From NCBI GenBank assembly GCA_963824885.1, contig CAWGQN010000004.1, positions 124,001 to 188,000 on the forward strand: a DNA stretch of 64,000 bases, given 5' to 3'. Position numbers and translations under genes: made by a program. This document shows positions 1 to 7,669 of this stretch, piece after piece. The stretch is from CAWGQN01 sp963824885 (GTDB taxonomy: Bacteria; Actinomycetota; Actinomycetes; Actinomycetales; Microbacteriaceae). The notes beneath the pieces were generated by a model that saw nothing but the letters and a program-made list of their open reading frames with translations, made no database searches and was not told the origin of the DNA. How positions within the stretch are numbered: position 1 is the first letter of the stretch; the number at the start of each line of letters is the position of its first letter.

Positions 1-808
1 CCGCTTCGGACAGCGTGGCGAAGCGGTGAAAATACGAGAGTGGGTCCGTAAACGCGCCGCGCTGGAGCGTGAGAAACCGCTCCTCATACCACCGGGCGAT
101 TTCACTCGTTCGCGCGTCAACGTAGATGGTGAAGTCGAAGAGGTCGCTTACCGCGAGTCCGCGCCCCGCAGCGGGCGGCTGGAGTACGTTGAGCCCCTCG
201 ACAATCAACACATCGGGGTGGCGAACGACGATTTCGGCGTCGGGAACAATGTCGTACGTCAAATGCGAGTAGCGGGGTGCTCGCACGTCGGCGGCGCCGC
301 TTTTTATTTCGGCGACGAAGCGAACGAGCGCGCGCCGGTCATATGATTCTGGATACCCCTTGCGGTTCATGAGGTCGCGCCGTTCGAGTTCGGCGTTCGG
401 ATACAAGAAACCGTCGGTCGTGACAAGTTCGACTCGAGGAGTGTCAACCCATCGGGACAGAAGCGCTGTCAAGAGGCGGGCAATCGTTGACTTGCCAACC
501 GCAACCGAACCCGCAATTCCAATGACAAACGGGGTACTGGCCGCGCGTTCGCCGAGAAAGGCACTCGTGGCGCGGTGCAGCTGTTGCGCCCCCGTTGCGT
601 ATAAACCAATGAGGCGACTGAGCGGAACATATACTTCGGCGACTTCGCGGGGGTCGAGAACGTCGCCGAGGCCTCGAAGTTGGGCGATTTCGCCGTCGGT
701 AAGGGGGAGCGGGATTGTTTGAGCGAGCGTGGACCACGTCGTTCTGTCGAGTTCGACGAACGGCGAATATTGCGGCGGTCCTGGACGGTTTCGGGCCAAA
801 TCTTCCAT
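1..808 (-). CDS. coaA: Type I pantothenate kinase, 3' end cut off by window edge
   Basis: Phosphorylates pantothenate with ATP, the first step of coenzyme A synthesis in the cytoplasm. Reading the minus strand from ATG at 808 gives an uninterrupted frame of 269 codons that leaves the window at base 1. The family is about 310 residues, so roughly 40 C-terminal residues are missing. Seen directly: a P-loop at residues about 98-108 (GIAGSVAVGKST), then TTDGFLYPN and the RKGYPESYD stretch, all hallmarks of bacterial CoaA. The gene is divergent from glmS with only 66 bases between the starts, so both promoters lie in that gap or overlap the genes. No sign of damage in the visible part. Confidence 0.93.
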   Translation of the reverse strand, partial: MEDLARNRPGPPQYSPFVELDRTTWSTLAQTIPLPLTDGEIAQLRGLGDVLDPREVAEVYVPLSRLIGLYATGAQQLHRATSAFLGERAASTPFVIGIAGSVAVGKSTIARLLTALLSRWVDTPRVELVTTDGFLYPNAELERRDLMNRKGYPESYDRRALVRFVAEIKSGAADVRAPRYSHLTYDIVPDAEIVVRHPDVLIVEGLNVLQPPAAGRGLAVSDLFDFTIYVDARTSEIARWYEERFLTLQRGAFTDPLSYFHRFATLSEA

Positions 809-874
809 GATTCGTCTATTGTGCCGCACACGAGCGAGTGATTGGTTCTTCGGCGACCCCGTAAAATTGAGCGT

Positions 875-2725
875 ATGTGCGGAATTGTCGGATATGTGGG
901 GAGTCGGGGAAGTCTCGCGGTGCTTCTCGGTGGACTCAAGCGACTCGAATATCGCGGCTATGATTCGGCGGGAGTCGCCGTAATTGACACGTTTGGCACG
1001 CTCAACACGCGAAAGCGCGCGGGAAAGCTTCACGTGCTGACCGATGATCTTGCGACGCATCCGCTCGCCGACGGCCACACCGGTATTGGCCACACTCGAT
1101 GGGCTACTCACGGCGGTCCGACCGATGTCAACGCGCACCCGCACGTGGGGGATGACGGGCGCCTTGCGGTGATTCACAACGGAATCGTCGAGAATTTTGC
1201 CGAGTTGAAACGCGAGCTCGTTGACGCGGGATACTCGTTCTCGAGTGAGACCGACTCCGAGGTCGTTGCCGTTTTGCTTGGCGACGAATATCGCAAAATC
1301 GGTGATTTCCGCGCGGCGTTTGGGCGAGTGGTTCGCCGTCTCCACGGAGCATTCACGGTGCTCGCCGTCCACAGCGACGAACCGGGGCTGGTCCTCGGTG
1401 CGAGACGAAACTCGCCTCTCGTGATCGGTCTTGGCGATGGAGAGAATTTTCTCGGCTCTGACGTCGCCGCCTTCGTCGCGCACACCCGCCGCGCGATGGT
1501 CATTGGTCAAGACCAAGTGGTCGCGATTACGCCACACACGGTTGACGTGACCGATTTCGACGGCAATCGCGTGGTGTGCGAAGAATTCGACGTGGAGTGG
1601 GATGTCTCGGCATCCGACAAAGGAGGGTGGTCGAGCTTCATGGCCAAAGAGATCGCGGACGCTCCCGACGCGGTGGCAAATACGCTTCGAGGGCGGGTGA
1701 CCGATGGCACTCTTGCCGACGGAGACATTGTGGGGCTTCCCGAATACCTCTTGAAGCGCATTGACCGCATCGTGATCATTGGTTGCGGCACTGCCGCGTA
1801 TTCGGCCATGGTTGCCAAATACGCAATTGAAAAGTGGTCGCGAGTTCCCGTCGACGTCGAGCTGAGCCACGAATTTCGGTATCGCGACCCCGTCATTTCG
1901 TCGACAACGCTCGTCATATCGGTGAGTCAATCGGGCGAAACGATGGACACGCTCATGGCGGTCAAGTACGCGCGCGAATCGGGCGCCGTTGTGCTGTCAA
2001 TTTGTAATACCCAAGGCGCAACAATCCCGCGAGAATCGGACGCCGTCGTTTACACGCACGCGGGACCAGAAGTCGCGGTCGCATCGACGAAGGTGTTCGT
2101 TGCCCAAATTGCCGCGCTGTATGTTTTTGGCCTCCACGTGGCTCGAGTACGACAGACCCTGTCAGAGGCGGAGATTGCCGTGCAGGGCGCGGAGTTATCG
2201 ACCATTCCAGAGAAGCTCGGTCGCGTTCTCGATACGGGCGATCAAATCGCGCGGCTAGCCAAGTGGATGACCGACTCGCGCGCGGTGTTGTTTCTTGGCC
2301 GGCACGTTGGCTTCCCGGTCGCACTCGAGGGCGCTCTCAAGCTCAAAGAACTCGCGTACATTCACGCCGAGGGTTTTGCGGCGGGCGAACTCAAACACGG
2401 TCCGATCGCGCTTATCGAGCCGGGGCAACCGGTTTTCGTTATTGTTCCCAGCCCTCACGGGTCCGACGTTTTGCACGCCAAGGTGGTGTCGAATATTCAA
2501 GAAGTGCGTGCCCGCGGAGCCCGGGTGATCGCGATAGCGGAGGACGGCGATCACGCGGTCTCATCAATCGCCGACGAGGTCATTTCAATTCCGTTTGCGG
2601 CACCCCTGTTTGAGCCGTTGCTCGGGGTCATTCCGCTGCAGATTTTTGCAATGGAACTCGCGGTCGCGAAAGGGCTCGACGTTGATCAGCCTCGCAATTT
2701 GGCGAAATCGGTCACGGTTGAGTAG
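875..2725 (+). CDS. glmS: Glutamine--fructose-6-phosphate aminotransferase (isomerizing)
   Basis: Makes glucosamine-6-phosphate from fructose-6-phosphate and glutamine, the entry step to UDP-GlcNAc and peptidoglycan. The product is 616 residues, normal for the family. ATG at 875 is chosen because it places Cys at position 2 (MCGIVGYVG), the catalytic nucleophile exposed after Met removal; the in-frame TTG at 842 would bury it. An N-terminal class II glutamine amidotransferase domain (about 1-220) is followed by two SIS sugar-isomerase domains, with GCGTAAYSA near 303 and SQSGETMDT near 351, and the expected AKSVTVE C terminus. A TAAAAT at 862-867 ends 7 bases before the ATG, which would suit a leaderless transcript (inference). 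It is the first gene of a tight glmS-acpS-alr-tsaE operon. Confidence 0.97.
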   Translation: MCGIVGYVGSRGSLAVLLGGLKRLEYRGYDSAGVAVIDTFGTLNTRKRAGKLHVLTDDLATHPLADGHTGIGHTRWATHGGPTDVNAHPHVGDDGRLAVIHNGIVENFAELKRELVDAGYSFSSETDSEVVAVLLGDEYRKIGDFRAAFGRVVRRLHGAFTVLAVHSDEPGLVLGARRNSPLVIGLGDGENFLGSDVAAFVAHTRRAMVIGQDQVVAITPHTVDVTDFDGNRVVCEEFDVEWDVSASDKGGWSSFMAKEIADAPDAVANTLRGRVTDGTLADGDIVGLPEYLLKRIDRIVIIGCGTAAYSAMVAKYAIEKWSRVPVDVELSHEFRYRDPVISSTTLVISVSQSGETMDTLMAVKYARESGAVVLSICNTQGATIPRESDAVVYTHAGPEVAVASTKVFVAQIAALYVFGLHVARVRQTLSEAEIAVQGAELSTIPEKLGRVLDTGDQIARLAKWMTDSRAVLFLGRHVGFPVALEGALKLKELAYIHAEGFAAGELKHGPIALIEPGQPVFVIVPSPHGSDVLHAKVVSNIQEVRARGARVIAIAEDGDHAVSSIADEVISIPFAAPLFEPLLGVIPLQIFAMELAVAKGLDVDQPRNLAKSVTVE

Positions 2726-2728
2726 GCC

Positions 2729-3091
2729 ATGATTGTCGGAGTCGGAGTTGACGTCGTCGATCTCGCTCGATTCGAACGCGCGGTCGAGCGCACACCCGCA
2801 CTCGTCACGAGGCTCTTCGCCGATAACGAGCGCGGGCTTGCGGTGCGGTCTCTCGCCGCGCGGTTTGCCGCAAAAGAGGCGCTGCTCAAGGCTTTCGGCG
2901 AGTCGACGGGCGTGAATTGGCACGATATGGAAATCGTGAACGACTCGCACGGGCGCCCGTCCTTTCTTCTCACGGCCGGTGCGGCCGCCGCCGCGCACCG
3001 TCGCGGTATTACTCGAGTGCATTTGTCGATGACTCACGACGGCCCGGTCGCGATGGCATTCGTGATCGCAGAGCGAGCGGGCACGCCATGA
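2729..3091 (+). CDS. acpS: Holo-[acyl-carrier-protein] synthase
   Basis: Transfers 4'-phosphopantetheine from CoA to apo-ACP, activating fatty acid synthesis. The product is 120 residues, typical of AcpS. It opens with MIVGVGVDVVDLARFER, containing the conserved magnesium-binding Asp, and contains RFAAKEALLKAFG, the signature WxxKEAxxKA-type helix. The start lies 3 bases after the glmS stop and the stop overlaps the alr start by 4 bases (ATGA), so it is translationally coupled in the cell-envelope operon. CoA made by the neighbouring CoaA is its donor substrate. Confidence 0.95.
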   Translation: MIVGVGVDVVDLARFERAVERTPALVTRLFADNERGLAVRSLAARFAAKEALLKAFGESTGVNWHDMEIVNDSHGRPSFLLTAGAAAAAHRRGITRVHLSMTHDGPVAMAFVIAERAGTP

Positions 3092-4233
3092 CGGCGCCGT
3101 TTCGCGAGGCCTCGATCGATTGCCGCGCGATCACCGCAAACGTCGCGCACTTGCGCGCGTGCGTCGAGACGCCCCACGTCATGGCCGTCGTCAAAGCGAA
3201 CGGTTACGGGCACGGTGCGTTCGAGGCGGCGAACGCGGCGCTCGCCGGCGGCGCTGATTGGCTTGGTGTCGCCGATATTGACGAAGCGCTCGCCCTCAGG
3301 AATGCCGGTGTCGACGCTCCCGTCCTCGCGTGGCTCCACGAGCCGGGCGCCGATTTTTCTCAAGCGGTTGCCGCGTCAATTGACGTGGGGGTGTCGTCAA
3401 TCGATCAGCTGGGCGCACTCGCTCGAGCGGCACAGGGCTCTCCCGCGCGAGTGCAAATCAAGCTTGAAACGGGATTGAGTCGCAACGGAGTGGGCGAATC
3501 GGAATGGTCGCGCGTGTTTAGCGAGGCGGCTGCATTGCGCGATCAGGGCGCAATTCGCATTACGGGGTTGTTTAGTCACTTGTCGAACGCGTCTCGCGAC
3601 GCTGATAATCAAGCGGTCGCGGTATTCAAGCGGGGTGTCGAACGTGCCGCGTCGTTCGGAGTGTCGCCGGACCTCGTGCACGTGGCCGCAACGGCGGCAG
3701 CGCTGCGTATTCCTGACGCCCGATTCACGATGGTTCGATTGGGCATCGGTATTTACGGGTTGTCGCCTTTTTCCGACGCGACGGCACGTGACTTGGGCCT
3801 CACCCCCGCGATGACCCTTCGTGGTCGCGTCGCGGCCGTTCAGCGGGTTCGCTCGGGCGCGGGGGTGTCGTATGGCTACGACTACCGAGTGACCAAAGAC
3901 ACAACGCTTGCGCTGGTTCCACTCGGATACGCAGACGGTGTTCCTCGCTTGGCATCGAATTGCGGGCGCGTTCGCATCGGCGACAACACGTATTCGGTCA
4001 GCGGTCGCGTCGCAATGGACCAGTTTATGGTCGACGTCGGTGACAACGCCGTCGAGGTCGGCGATGAGGTCGTGTTGTTTGGCGATCCGCTCGCTGGGAA
4101 CCCCAGCGCTGACGAGTGGGCGTTAGCCGCGAGCACGATCAATTACGAGATTGTCACGCGCATCGGCCCGCGCGTGCGCCGAACGTATCGCGCCCACGAA
4201 CACCTCGATCCGAACAATTCGCATCAGCCGTGA
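3088..4233 (+). CDS. alr: Alanine racemase
   Basis: PLP enzyme that interconverts L- and D-alanine for peptidoglycan. The product is 381 residues. The PLP lysine is Lys36 in the signature AVVKANGYGHG. The C-terminal beta domain carries VSYGYDYRV and LGYADGVPR, with the catalytic Tyr in this region, and GRVAMDQFMVDVG. The frame is open further upstream (to 2917), but ATG at 3088 overlaps the acpS stop and gives the family-standard N terminus FREASIDCRAITANVAHLR, so the upstream part is a shadow over acpS. The gene overlaps tsaE by 4 bases. Confidence 0.96.
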   Translation: MTAPFREASIDCRAITANVAHLRACVETPHVMAVVKANGYGHGAFEAANAALAGGADWLGVADIDEALALRNAGVDAPVLAWLHEPGADFSQAVAASIDVGVSSIDQLGALARAAQGSPARVQIKLETGLSRNGVGESEWSRVFSEAAALRDQGAIRITGLFSHLSNASRDADNQAVAVFKRGVERAASFGVSPDLVHVAATAAALRIPDARFTMVRLGIGIYGLSPFSDATARDLGLTPAMTLRGRVAAVQRVRSGAGVSYGYDYRVTKDTTLALVPLGYADGVPRLASNCGRVRIGDNTYSVSGRVAMDQFMVDVGDNAVEVGDEVVLFGDPLAGNPSADEWALAASTINYEIVTRIGPRVRRTYRAHEHLDPNNSHQP

Positions 4234-4742
4234 TTGAGGTGACGGTCGCGAACCCCGATGCACTGCACGCGCTCGGAGAGTACGTCGCGGGCGAGCTGGG
4301 TGCGGGCGACGTCGTTGTTGTGTCGGGTCCGCTTGGTGCGGGCAAGACCACGTTCGTTCGGGGTGTCGGTTCGAGGCTCGGCGTGCGGGGACCCATTACG
4401 AGTCCCACCTTTGTGGTGGCACGCACTCATCCGTCGCTGAGCGATGGGCCTACCCTCGTGCACGTCGATGCGTATCGCTTGGGAAGCGCACTCGAGTTCG
4501 ACGATCTGAATATTGACGTTGACCGGTCTGTCGTGGTTGTGGAATGGGGCGAGGGAATGATCGACCGGCTCACCGATTCGTGGCTTGCGGTTTCGATTGC
4601 TCGCCCGAGAGGCGTTTCGTCGGGAGACGACGAAATCGGTCATGACGCGCCCGTGGAGCCGCGCGTCGTGACTATTGCGGGGGTTGGTGCCCGCTGGGCT
4701 GGCGTTGATGCGGCACTCGGCGACGGTTTCTCGCGGGGTTAG
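4230..4742 (+). CDS. tsaE: tRNA threonylcarbamoyladenosine biosynthesis ATPase TsaE
   Basis: ATPase partner of TsaB-TsaD in making t6A37 of ANN-decoding tRNAs. The product is 170 residues from GTG at 4230, which overlaps the alr stop by 4 bases; the longer open frame from 4116 would lie inside alr. Seen: Walker A GPLGAGKTT at about 33-41, then GPITSPTFVVARTHP and VHVDAYRL, both diagnostic. It is the last gene of the glmS operon. Its stop overlaps by 4 bases the stop of a convergent minus-strand gene. In related actinobacteria tsaE usually sits next to tsaB; here 1.7 kb of accessory DNA separates them. Confidence 0.95.
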   Translation: MIEVTVANPDALHALGEYVAGELGAGDVVVVSGPLGAGKTTFVRGVGSRLGVRGPITSPTFVVARTHPSLSDGPTLVHVDAYRLGSALEFDDLNIDVDRSVVVVEWGEGMIDRLTDSWLAVSIARPRGVSSGDDEIGHDAPVEPRVVTIAGVGARWAGVDAALGDGFSRG

Positions 4743-4990
4743 GGTTCGGGGTTCCCTTTTTCTTCCCGGGCTCTATTGACGAGCATCTTAACAACTAGTG
4801 CGATCACAAGGAACACGAGTCCGGCCCCAACCCAGATTGAAGACGGTACCGAGCTTCTTGGAATTGGTCCCGCCGTATTTGCCTGGATCGCTTCTACCAT
4901 GCCGATAATAGAACACGTAAGCGAGACGACTTGAAGGACGAGCGAAACGGGGTTGGAATCCTTGAGAAGCCATGTCCACAACCTTTGCAT
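4739..4990 (-). CDS. Small two-helix membrane protein, tandem paralogue 2
   Basis: Unrecognised 83-residue protein. ATG at 4990 follows a GAAAGGAAT ribosome site. Two hydrophobic segments (about 14-35 and 52-71) are separated by a polar Ser/Pro loop. The N terminus is MQRLWTWLLKDSNPVS and the C terminus is charged (RAREEKGNPEP). It is clearly homologous over its whole length to the product at 5149-5400, which has the same length, the same WTWxLKDSNPVS start and the same LVNRxREEKxNxEP end. The two genes lie head-to-tail on the minus strand downstream of a secreted glycine-rich protein. Small two-helix paralogues beside a secreted peptide-like product suggest self-immunity (inference only). 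The stop overlaps the tsaE stop. Confidence 0.75.
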   Translation of the reverse strand: MQRLWTWLLKDSNPVSLVLQVVSLTCSIIGMVEAIQANTAGPIPRSSVPSSIWVGAGLVFLVIALVVKMLVNRAREEKGNPEP

Positions 4991-5023
4991 CGGGTATTCC
5001 TTTCGAAGATGCGAGATGACTGC

Positions 5024-5056
5024 GTGTCGTGGTGCGAAAATGTCGCACCACGACAC
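5024..5056. other. Perfect 14-bp inverted repeat with 5-base loop
   Basis: GTGTCGTGGTGCGA at 5024-5037 and its exact complement at 5043-5056 flank the loop AAATG. The hairpin lies between the two small membrane genes, 34 bases upstream of the start at 4990. No T-run follows on either strand, so it does not look like a standard intrinsic terminator. It may stabilise or attenuate the intergenic mRNA, or be a dispersed palindromic element. Confidence 0.8.
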
Positions 5057-5148
5057 ACGCCTGGCAGCTATTTCACTTTTCGGAAATGGTTTCCAAAAGA
5101 TCGCATTTCTATTTCCCTAGTGGCGCTTGGCGACGGTTTGTTGCTGCC

Positions 5149-5400
5149 TTAGGGCTCGTGGTTCTCTTTTTCTTCCCGAACCCTATTGACGAGTGCCCTA
5201 AGAATTTGTGAAAGTGCGAAGACCACGAGTCCGGCCGCACCCCAGAGCGAAGTACTTACCGAGCTTCTTTGAGTCGCTTCCACCATATTTGCTTGGATAC
5301 CGACGACGATAGCGATAATAAAACATGTAAGCGAGACGACTTGAAGTGCGAACGATACGGGGTTGGAGTCCTTGAGAAACCACGTCCACAACCTTCGCAT
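5149..5400 (-). CDS. Small two-helix membrane protein, tandem paralogue 1
   Basis: Unrecognised 83-residue protein, paralogue of the product of 4739-4990. ATG at 5400 is preceded by AAAGGAG with 7-base spacing; a GTG sits immediately upstream in frame (5403) but is too close to that site. Two predicted transmembrane segments (about 14-36 and 52-71) are joined by a short Ser/Thr-rich loop, with a charged C-terminal tail ending KENHEP. It lies 97 bases downstream of the secreted glycine-rich protein gene on the same strand, so the three are probably co-transcribed. No enzymatic motif is visible. Confidence 0.75.
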   Translation of the reverse strand: MRRLWTWFLKDSNPVSFALQVVSLTCFIIAIVVGIQANMVEATQRSSVSTSLWGAAGLVVFALSQILRALVNRVREEKENHEP

Positions 5401-5497
5401 CACTATTCTCCTTTCGCCGGGAACTCGTCCATCTGAGTGGGGCCAAATTCATGGTCTCTGTCATCTATGAGCTAGTCAACATGCTGACGGCTCTCAT

Positions 5498-6169
5498 TCA
5501 TTGACTCCCACACCACACGACCGATGTCATGTGTATGGTGGCCCCCCGTGCACGGCCCCACGGGAATCCGCAGTTTCTCAATACGCCTGACCCTATGAAC
5601 AACAACCCCGCAACAATCCCAGAAGCCGCTCCGATTCCTGGAATTGCCGCCAACGTGACACCCACGGCACCGGCACCGGCACCGCCTGTGGCCATATTGC
5701 TGGTGATGCTGTCAACGACGCACGAGTCCAACTCTATGTGACTTCCCCAGAAATCTGTCCACATTCGATTGCGTCCGACGCACGCGGAACGGGTTTTTCT
5801 CGAATGGGGCGCGCTCTGCTCGGCTTGCACTTCGATGTCGGCGACGACATGGCCACCTCCACGTGTGAAGCCCGTCGCGAACTCGTCCAAATAGGCCGGG
5901 TCAATCCCGGTTGCGGCGACCGCGGGGCGATCCAGATATGCGACGCCATCGCGTTCTGAGACGTGTGGCAAGATCGTCTCGAGGCGGGGATCAACGGCAA
6001 CGTCGCGACCGACGTCAATACGGAATTGCCCCGTACCTTCTTCGTAGTATGCCGCGACCGATCCGGTGTCGGCAGCGGCTTCCGCGGGGGCTGAAACGCC
6101 CGCAAGAGTCAGCAGCGTTGTGAGGCCCGCACCCGTAAGCGCGAACGAACATTTCTTACTCATAATCAT
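5498..6169 (-). CDS. Secreted protein with C-terminal glycine-zipper hydrophobic segment
   Basis: Family not recognised. 223 residues; ATG at 6169 follows GAGGAG with good spacing. The N terminus is a classic signal peptide: SKK, a hydrophobic stretch, then a cleavage region at SAPAEAAA. A middle acidic region is followed by two cysteines flanking WTDFWGSHIELDSC (about 128-151). A long small-residue hydrophobic stretch follows (MATGGAGAGAVGVT, then IPGIGAASGIVAGLL), and then another Cys-containing tail ending VVWCGSQ. Glycine-spaced hydrophobic hairpins of this kind occur in membrane-inserting peptides, including many bacteriocins. That role is inference. The location upstream of two tiny membrane proteins on the same strand would fit a toxin and immunity arrangement. 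Confidence 0.72.
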   Translation of the reverse strand: MIMSKKCSFALTGAGLTTLLTLAGVSAPAEAAADTGSVAAYYEEGTGQFRIDVGRDVAVDPRLETILPHVSERDGVAYLDRPAVAATGIDPAYLDEFATGFTRGGGHVVADIEVQAEQSAPHSRKTRSACVGRNRMWTDFWGSHIELDSCVVDSITSNMATGGAGAGAVGVTLAAIPGIGAASGIVAGLLFIGSGVLRNCGFPWGRARGATIHMTSVVWCGSQ

Positions 6170-6408
6170 GAAGCTCTCCTCATCGAGATGGGATGATGTA
6201 CGAGGACCATTTGGCCAGAACCCCGTACAGGGGGCAATCGAACCACGTACGTTTCACCCTGAATCGGGGTCGATTTTACCTCGAGCCGCGAATCCATCGT
6301 TTGTAGCCACGACCCGGCGCGGTCGTCCCCCTTTTCTTTTGGTTCCACGCGGTTCCGGTGGTGCAATCCTCGAGCGCCCTGGGTGCTGTCGGCGCGTAGG
6401 CTTGAGGC

Positions 6409-7059
6409 GTGCTTCTCGCGATTGACACGTCCGCCGGAACGAGCGTCGCAATCGCCGACGGCGCGCGCGGTGCGGTCGTCGAGCAGTCGGTTGTCGACAC
6501 TATGCGGCACGCCGAAGTGGTGGGGCGCCTCATTCGCGAGTGCCTTGATGCCGTGCCCATTGCCGCCGCTGCTCTCACCGCGGTTGTTGCGGGAATGGGT
6601 CCCGGACCCTTTACGGGGCTTCGGGTCGGTATCGCGGCTGCGCGGGCATTCGCATTCGGCGCGGGAATACCCGTGCTGTCGGTGGCCAGCCACGACGCGA
6701 TTGCGTTTGGGCGCGCCGAAGACCTCCGAACCGCGGGGCGGTCGTTGGGCGCGATTCTCGTGGTTACCGATGCACGGCGCCGTGAACTCGCGTGGTCCGC
6801 ATACGAGGGCGTCGATAGCGACGGCATTCCGGTGCGCGTTGACGGGCCGCATTTGGCACCCGCCACGGCGATTGATCGAGAAGGATTCGATCGCGTCAAC
6901 GCGCGCGAGGTATCGGCGGGCGCCCTCGGCATGCTGGCGAACGCCATGCGAACCGCCGGTAAATCGTTTGTCGACGGCGAACCCCTCTATTTTAAGGGCG
7001 CCCGATGTGACACTTTCGACGCCGAAGCGGGTGACGTAAGTGGCCGCCGCCGACGGTAA
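6409..7059 (+). CDS. tsaB: tRNA threonylcarbamoyladenosine biosynthesis protein TsaB
   Basis: Non-catalytic ASKHA-fold partner that forms the TsaB-TsaD heterodimer for t6A synthesis. 216 residues from GTG at 6409. Seen: N-terminal MLLAIDTSAGTSVAIADG, and GMGPGPFTGLRVGIAAARAFA (about residues 64-84), the TsaB signature. TAGGCT at 6397-6402 ends 6 bases before the start and no ribosome site is visible, suggesting a leaderless mRNA (inference). It overlaps rimI by 20 bases. Confidence 0.94.
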   Translation: MLLAIDTSAGTSVAIADGARGAVVEQSVVDTMRHAEVVGRLIRECLDAVPIAAAALTAVVAGMGPGPFTGLRVGIAAARAFAFGAGIPVLSVASHDAIAFGRAEDLRTAGRSLGAILVVTDARRRELAWSAYEGVDSDGIPVRVDGPHLAPATAIDREGFDRVNAREVSAGALGMLANAMRTAGKSFVDGEPLYFKGARCDTFDAEAGDVSGRRRR

Positions 7060-7669
7060 TCGCGACCCGAAAAGCCGGTTCGTATTCCGCGAGGCCATCG
7101 AAACCGATGTCGATGCAGTGATCGCAATTGAGAGCGAGGTGTACGGGCCGACGGCGTGGTCGCGCGATACTGTTCGGCGCGAGCTGACCACGGAGCGCGC
7201 ACACTACATCGTGACTGAAACGACGCACGCGCCCGAAACAGCAGAAACCTCAGATATTGTCAGTGCCGTGGGGAGCGCGGTCGGCGGTGAGAGTGCCAGG
7301 GAACGACCCGCGGAGGCGAGAATTGCCGGGTACGCGGGCGTTCTCGTGTCTCACGATGACCACAGGGCCGACATCCAAACGATAACGGTCGCTCAGCCGT
7401 GGCGACGCAGGGGTCTCGGGCGAGCGCTCGCGCTCGCACTCGTGCGGCGCGCGGGGGCCCACGGTGCTCGCGAGGTTTTTCTCGAGGTGCGCGACGACAA
7501 CCCGCACGCGCGAGCGTTGTATCGTTCGCTCGGTTTCGCTACCGTCGGTTCGCGACAAGATTTCTCTGTGCCCGGCGGAGTGACGGTTGTTGTCATGAGA
7601 CTCACGCTCGCCGGAACCGCGAGTTCGCGACCCGGCCCGCGTGTGCACGGTTCGACGGGTGCGGCGTGA
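7040..7669 (+). CDS. rimI: Ribosomal-protein-alanine N-acetyltransferase RimI, with linker insertion
   Basis: GNAT acetyltransferase of the RimI family, known to acetylate the N terminus of ribosomal protein S18 in E. coli. 209 residues from GTG at 7040, longer than the usual 150 or so. The core motif is intact: IQTITVAQPWRRRGLGRALALAL (acetyl-CoA binding) and LEVRDDNPHARALYRSLGF. The extra length comes from a polar insertion between early strands (about residues 57-92, rich in Glu, Ala and Ser) and a short low-complexity tail. It sits between tsaB and tsaD, the usual actinobacterial arrangement, and overlaps the tsaD start by 4 bases. Confidence 0.92.
   Translation: MAAADGNRDPKSRFVFREAIETDVDAVIAIESEVYGPTAWSRDTVRRELTTERAHYIVTETTHAPETAETSDIVSAVGSAVGGESARERPAEARIAGYAGVLVSHDDHRADIQTITVAQPWRRRGLGRALALALVRRAGAHGAREVFLEVRDDNPHARALYRSLGFATVGSRQDFSVPGGVTVVVMRLTLAGTASSRPGPRVHGSTGAA

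Larger units (their letters stand above)
4712..5400. repeat. Diverged tandem duplication, unit about 410 bp
   Basis: Positions about 4712-4990 and 5122-5400 align at a constant offset of 410 bases. The match covers the two small membrane-protein genes and extends past their stops. The tsaE 3'-end sequence CGACGGTTT at 4721 reappears at 5131, outside any gene. This residual copy of the tsaE tail shows that the duplication breakpoint lay inside the 3' end of tsaE. Confidence 0.7.

Noticed and set aside
26..722. Plus-strand open frames over the first 0.7 kb
   Set aside because: They are antisense shadows of coaA, whose motifs are unmistakable on the minus strand.
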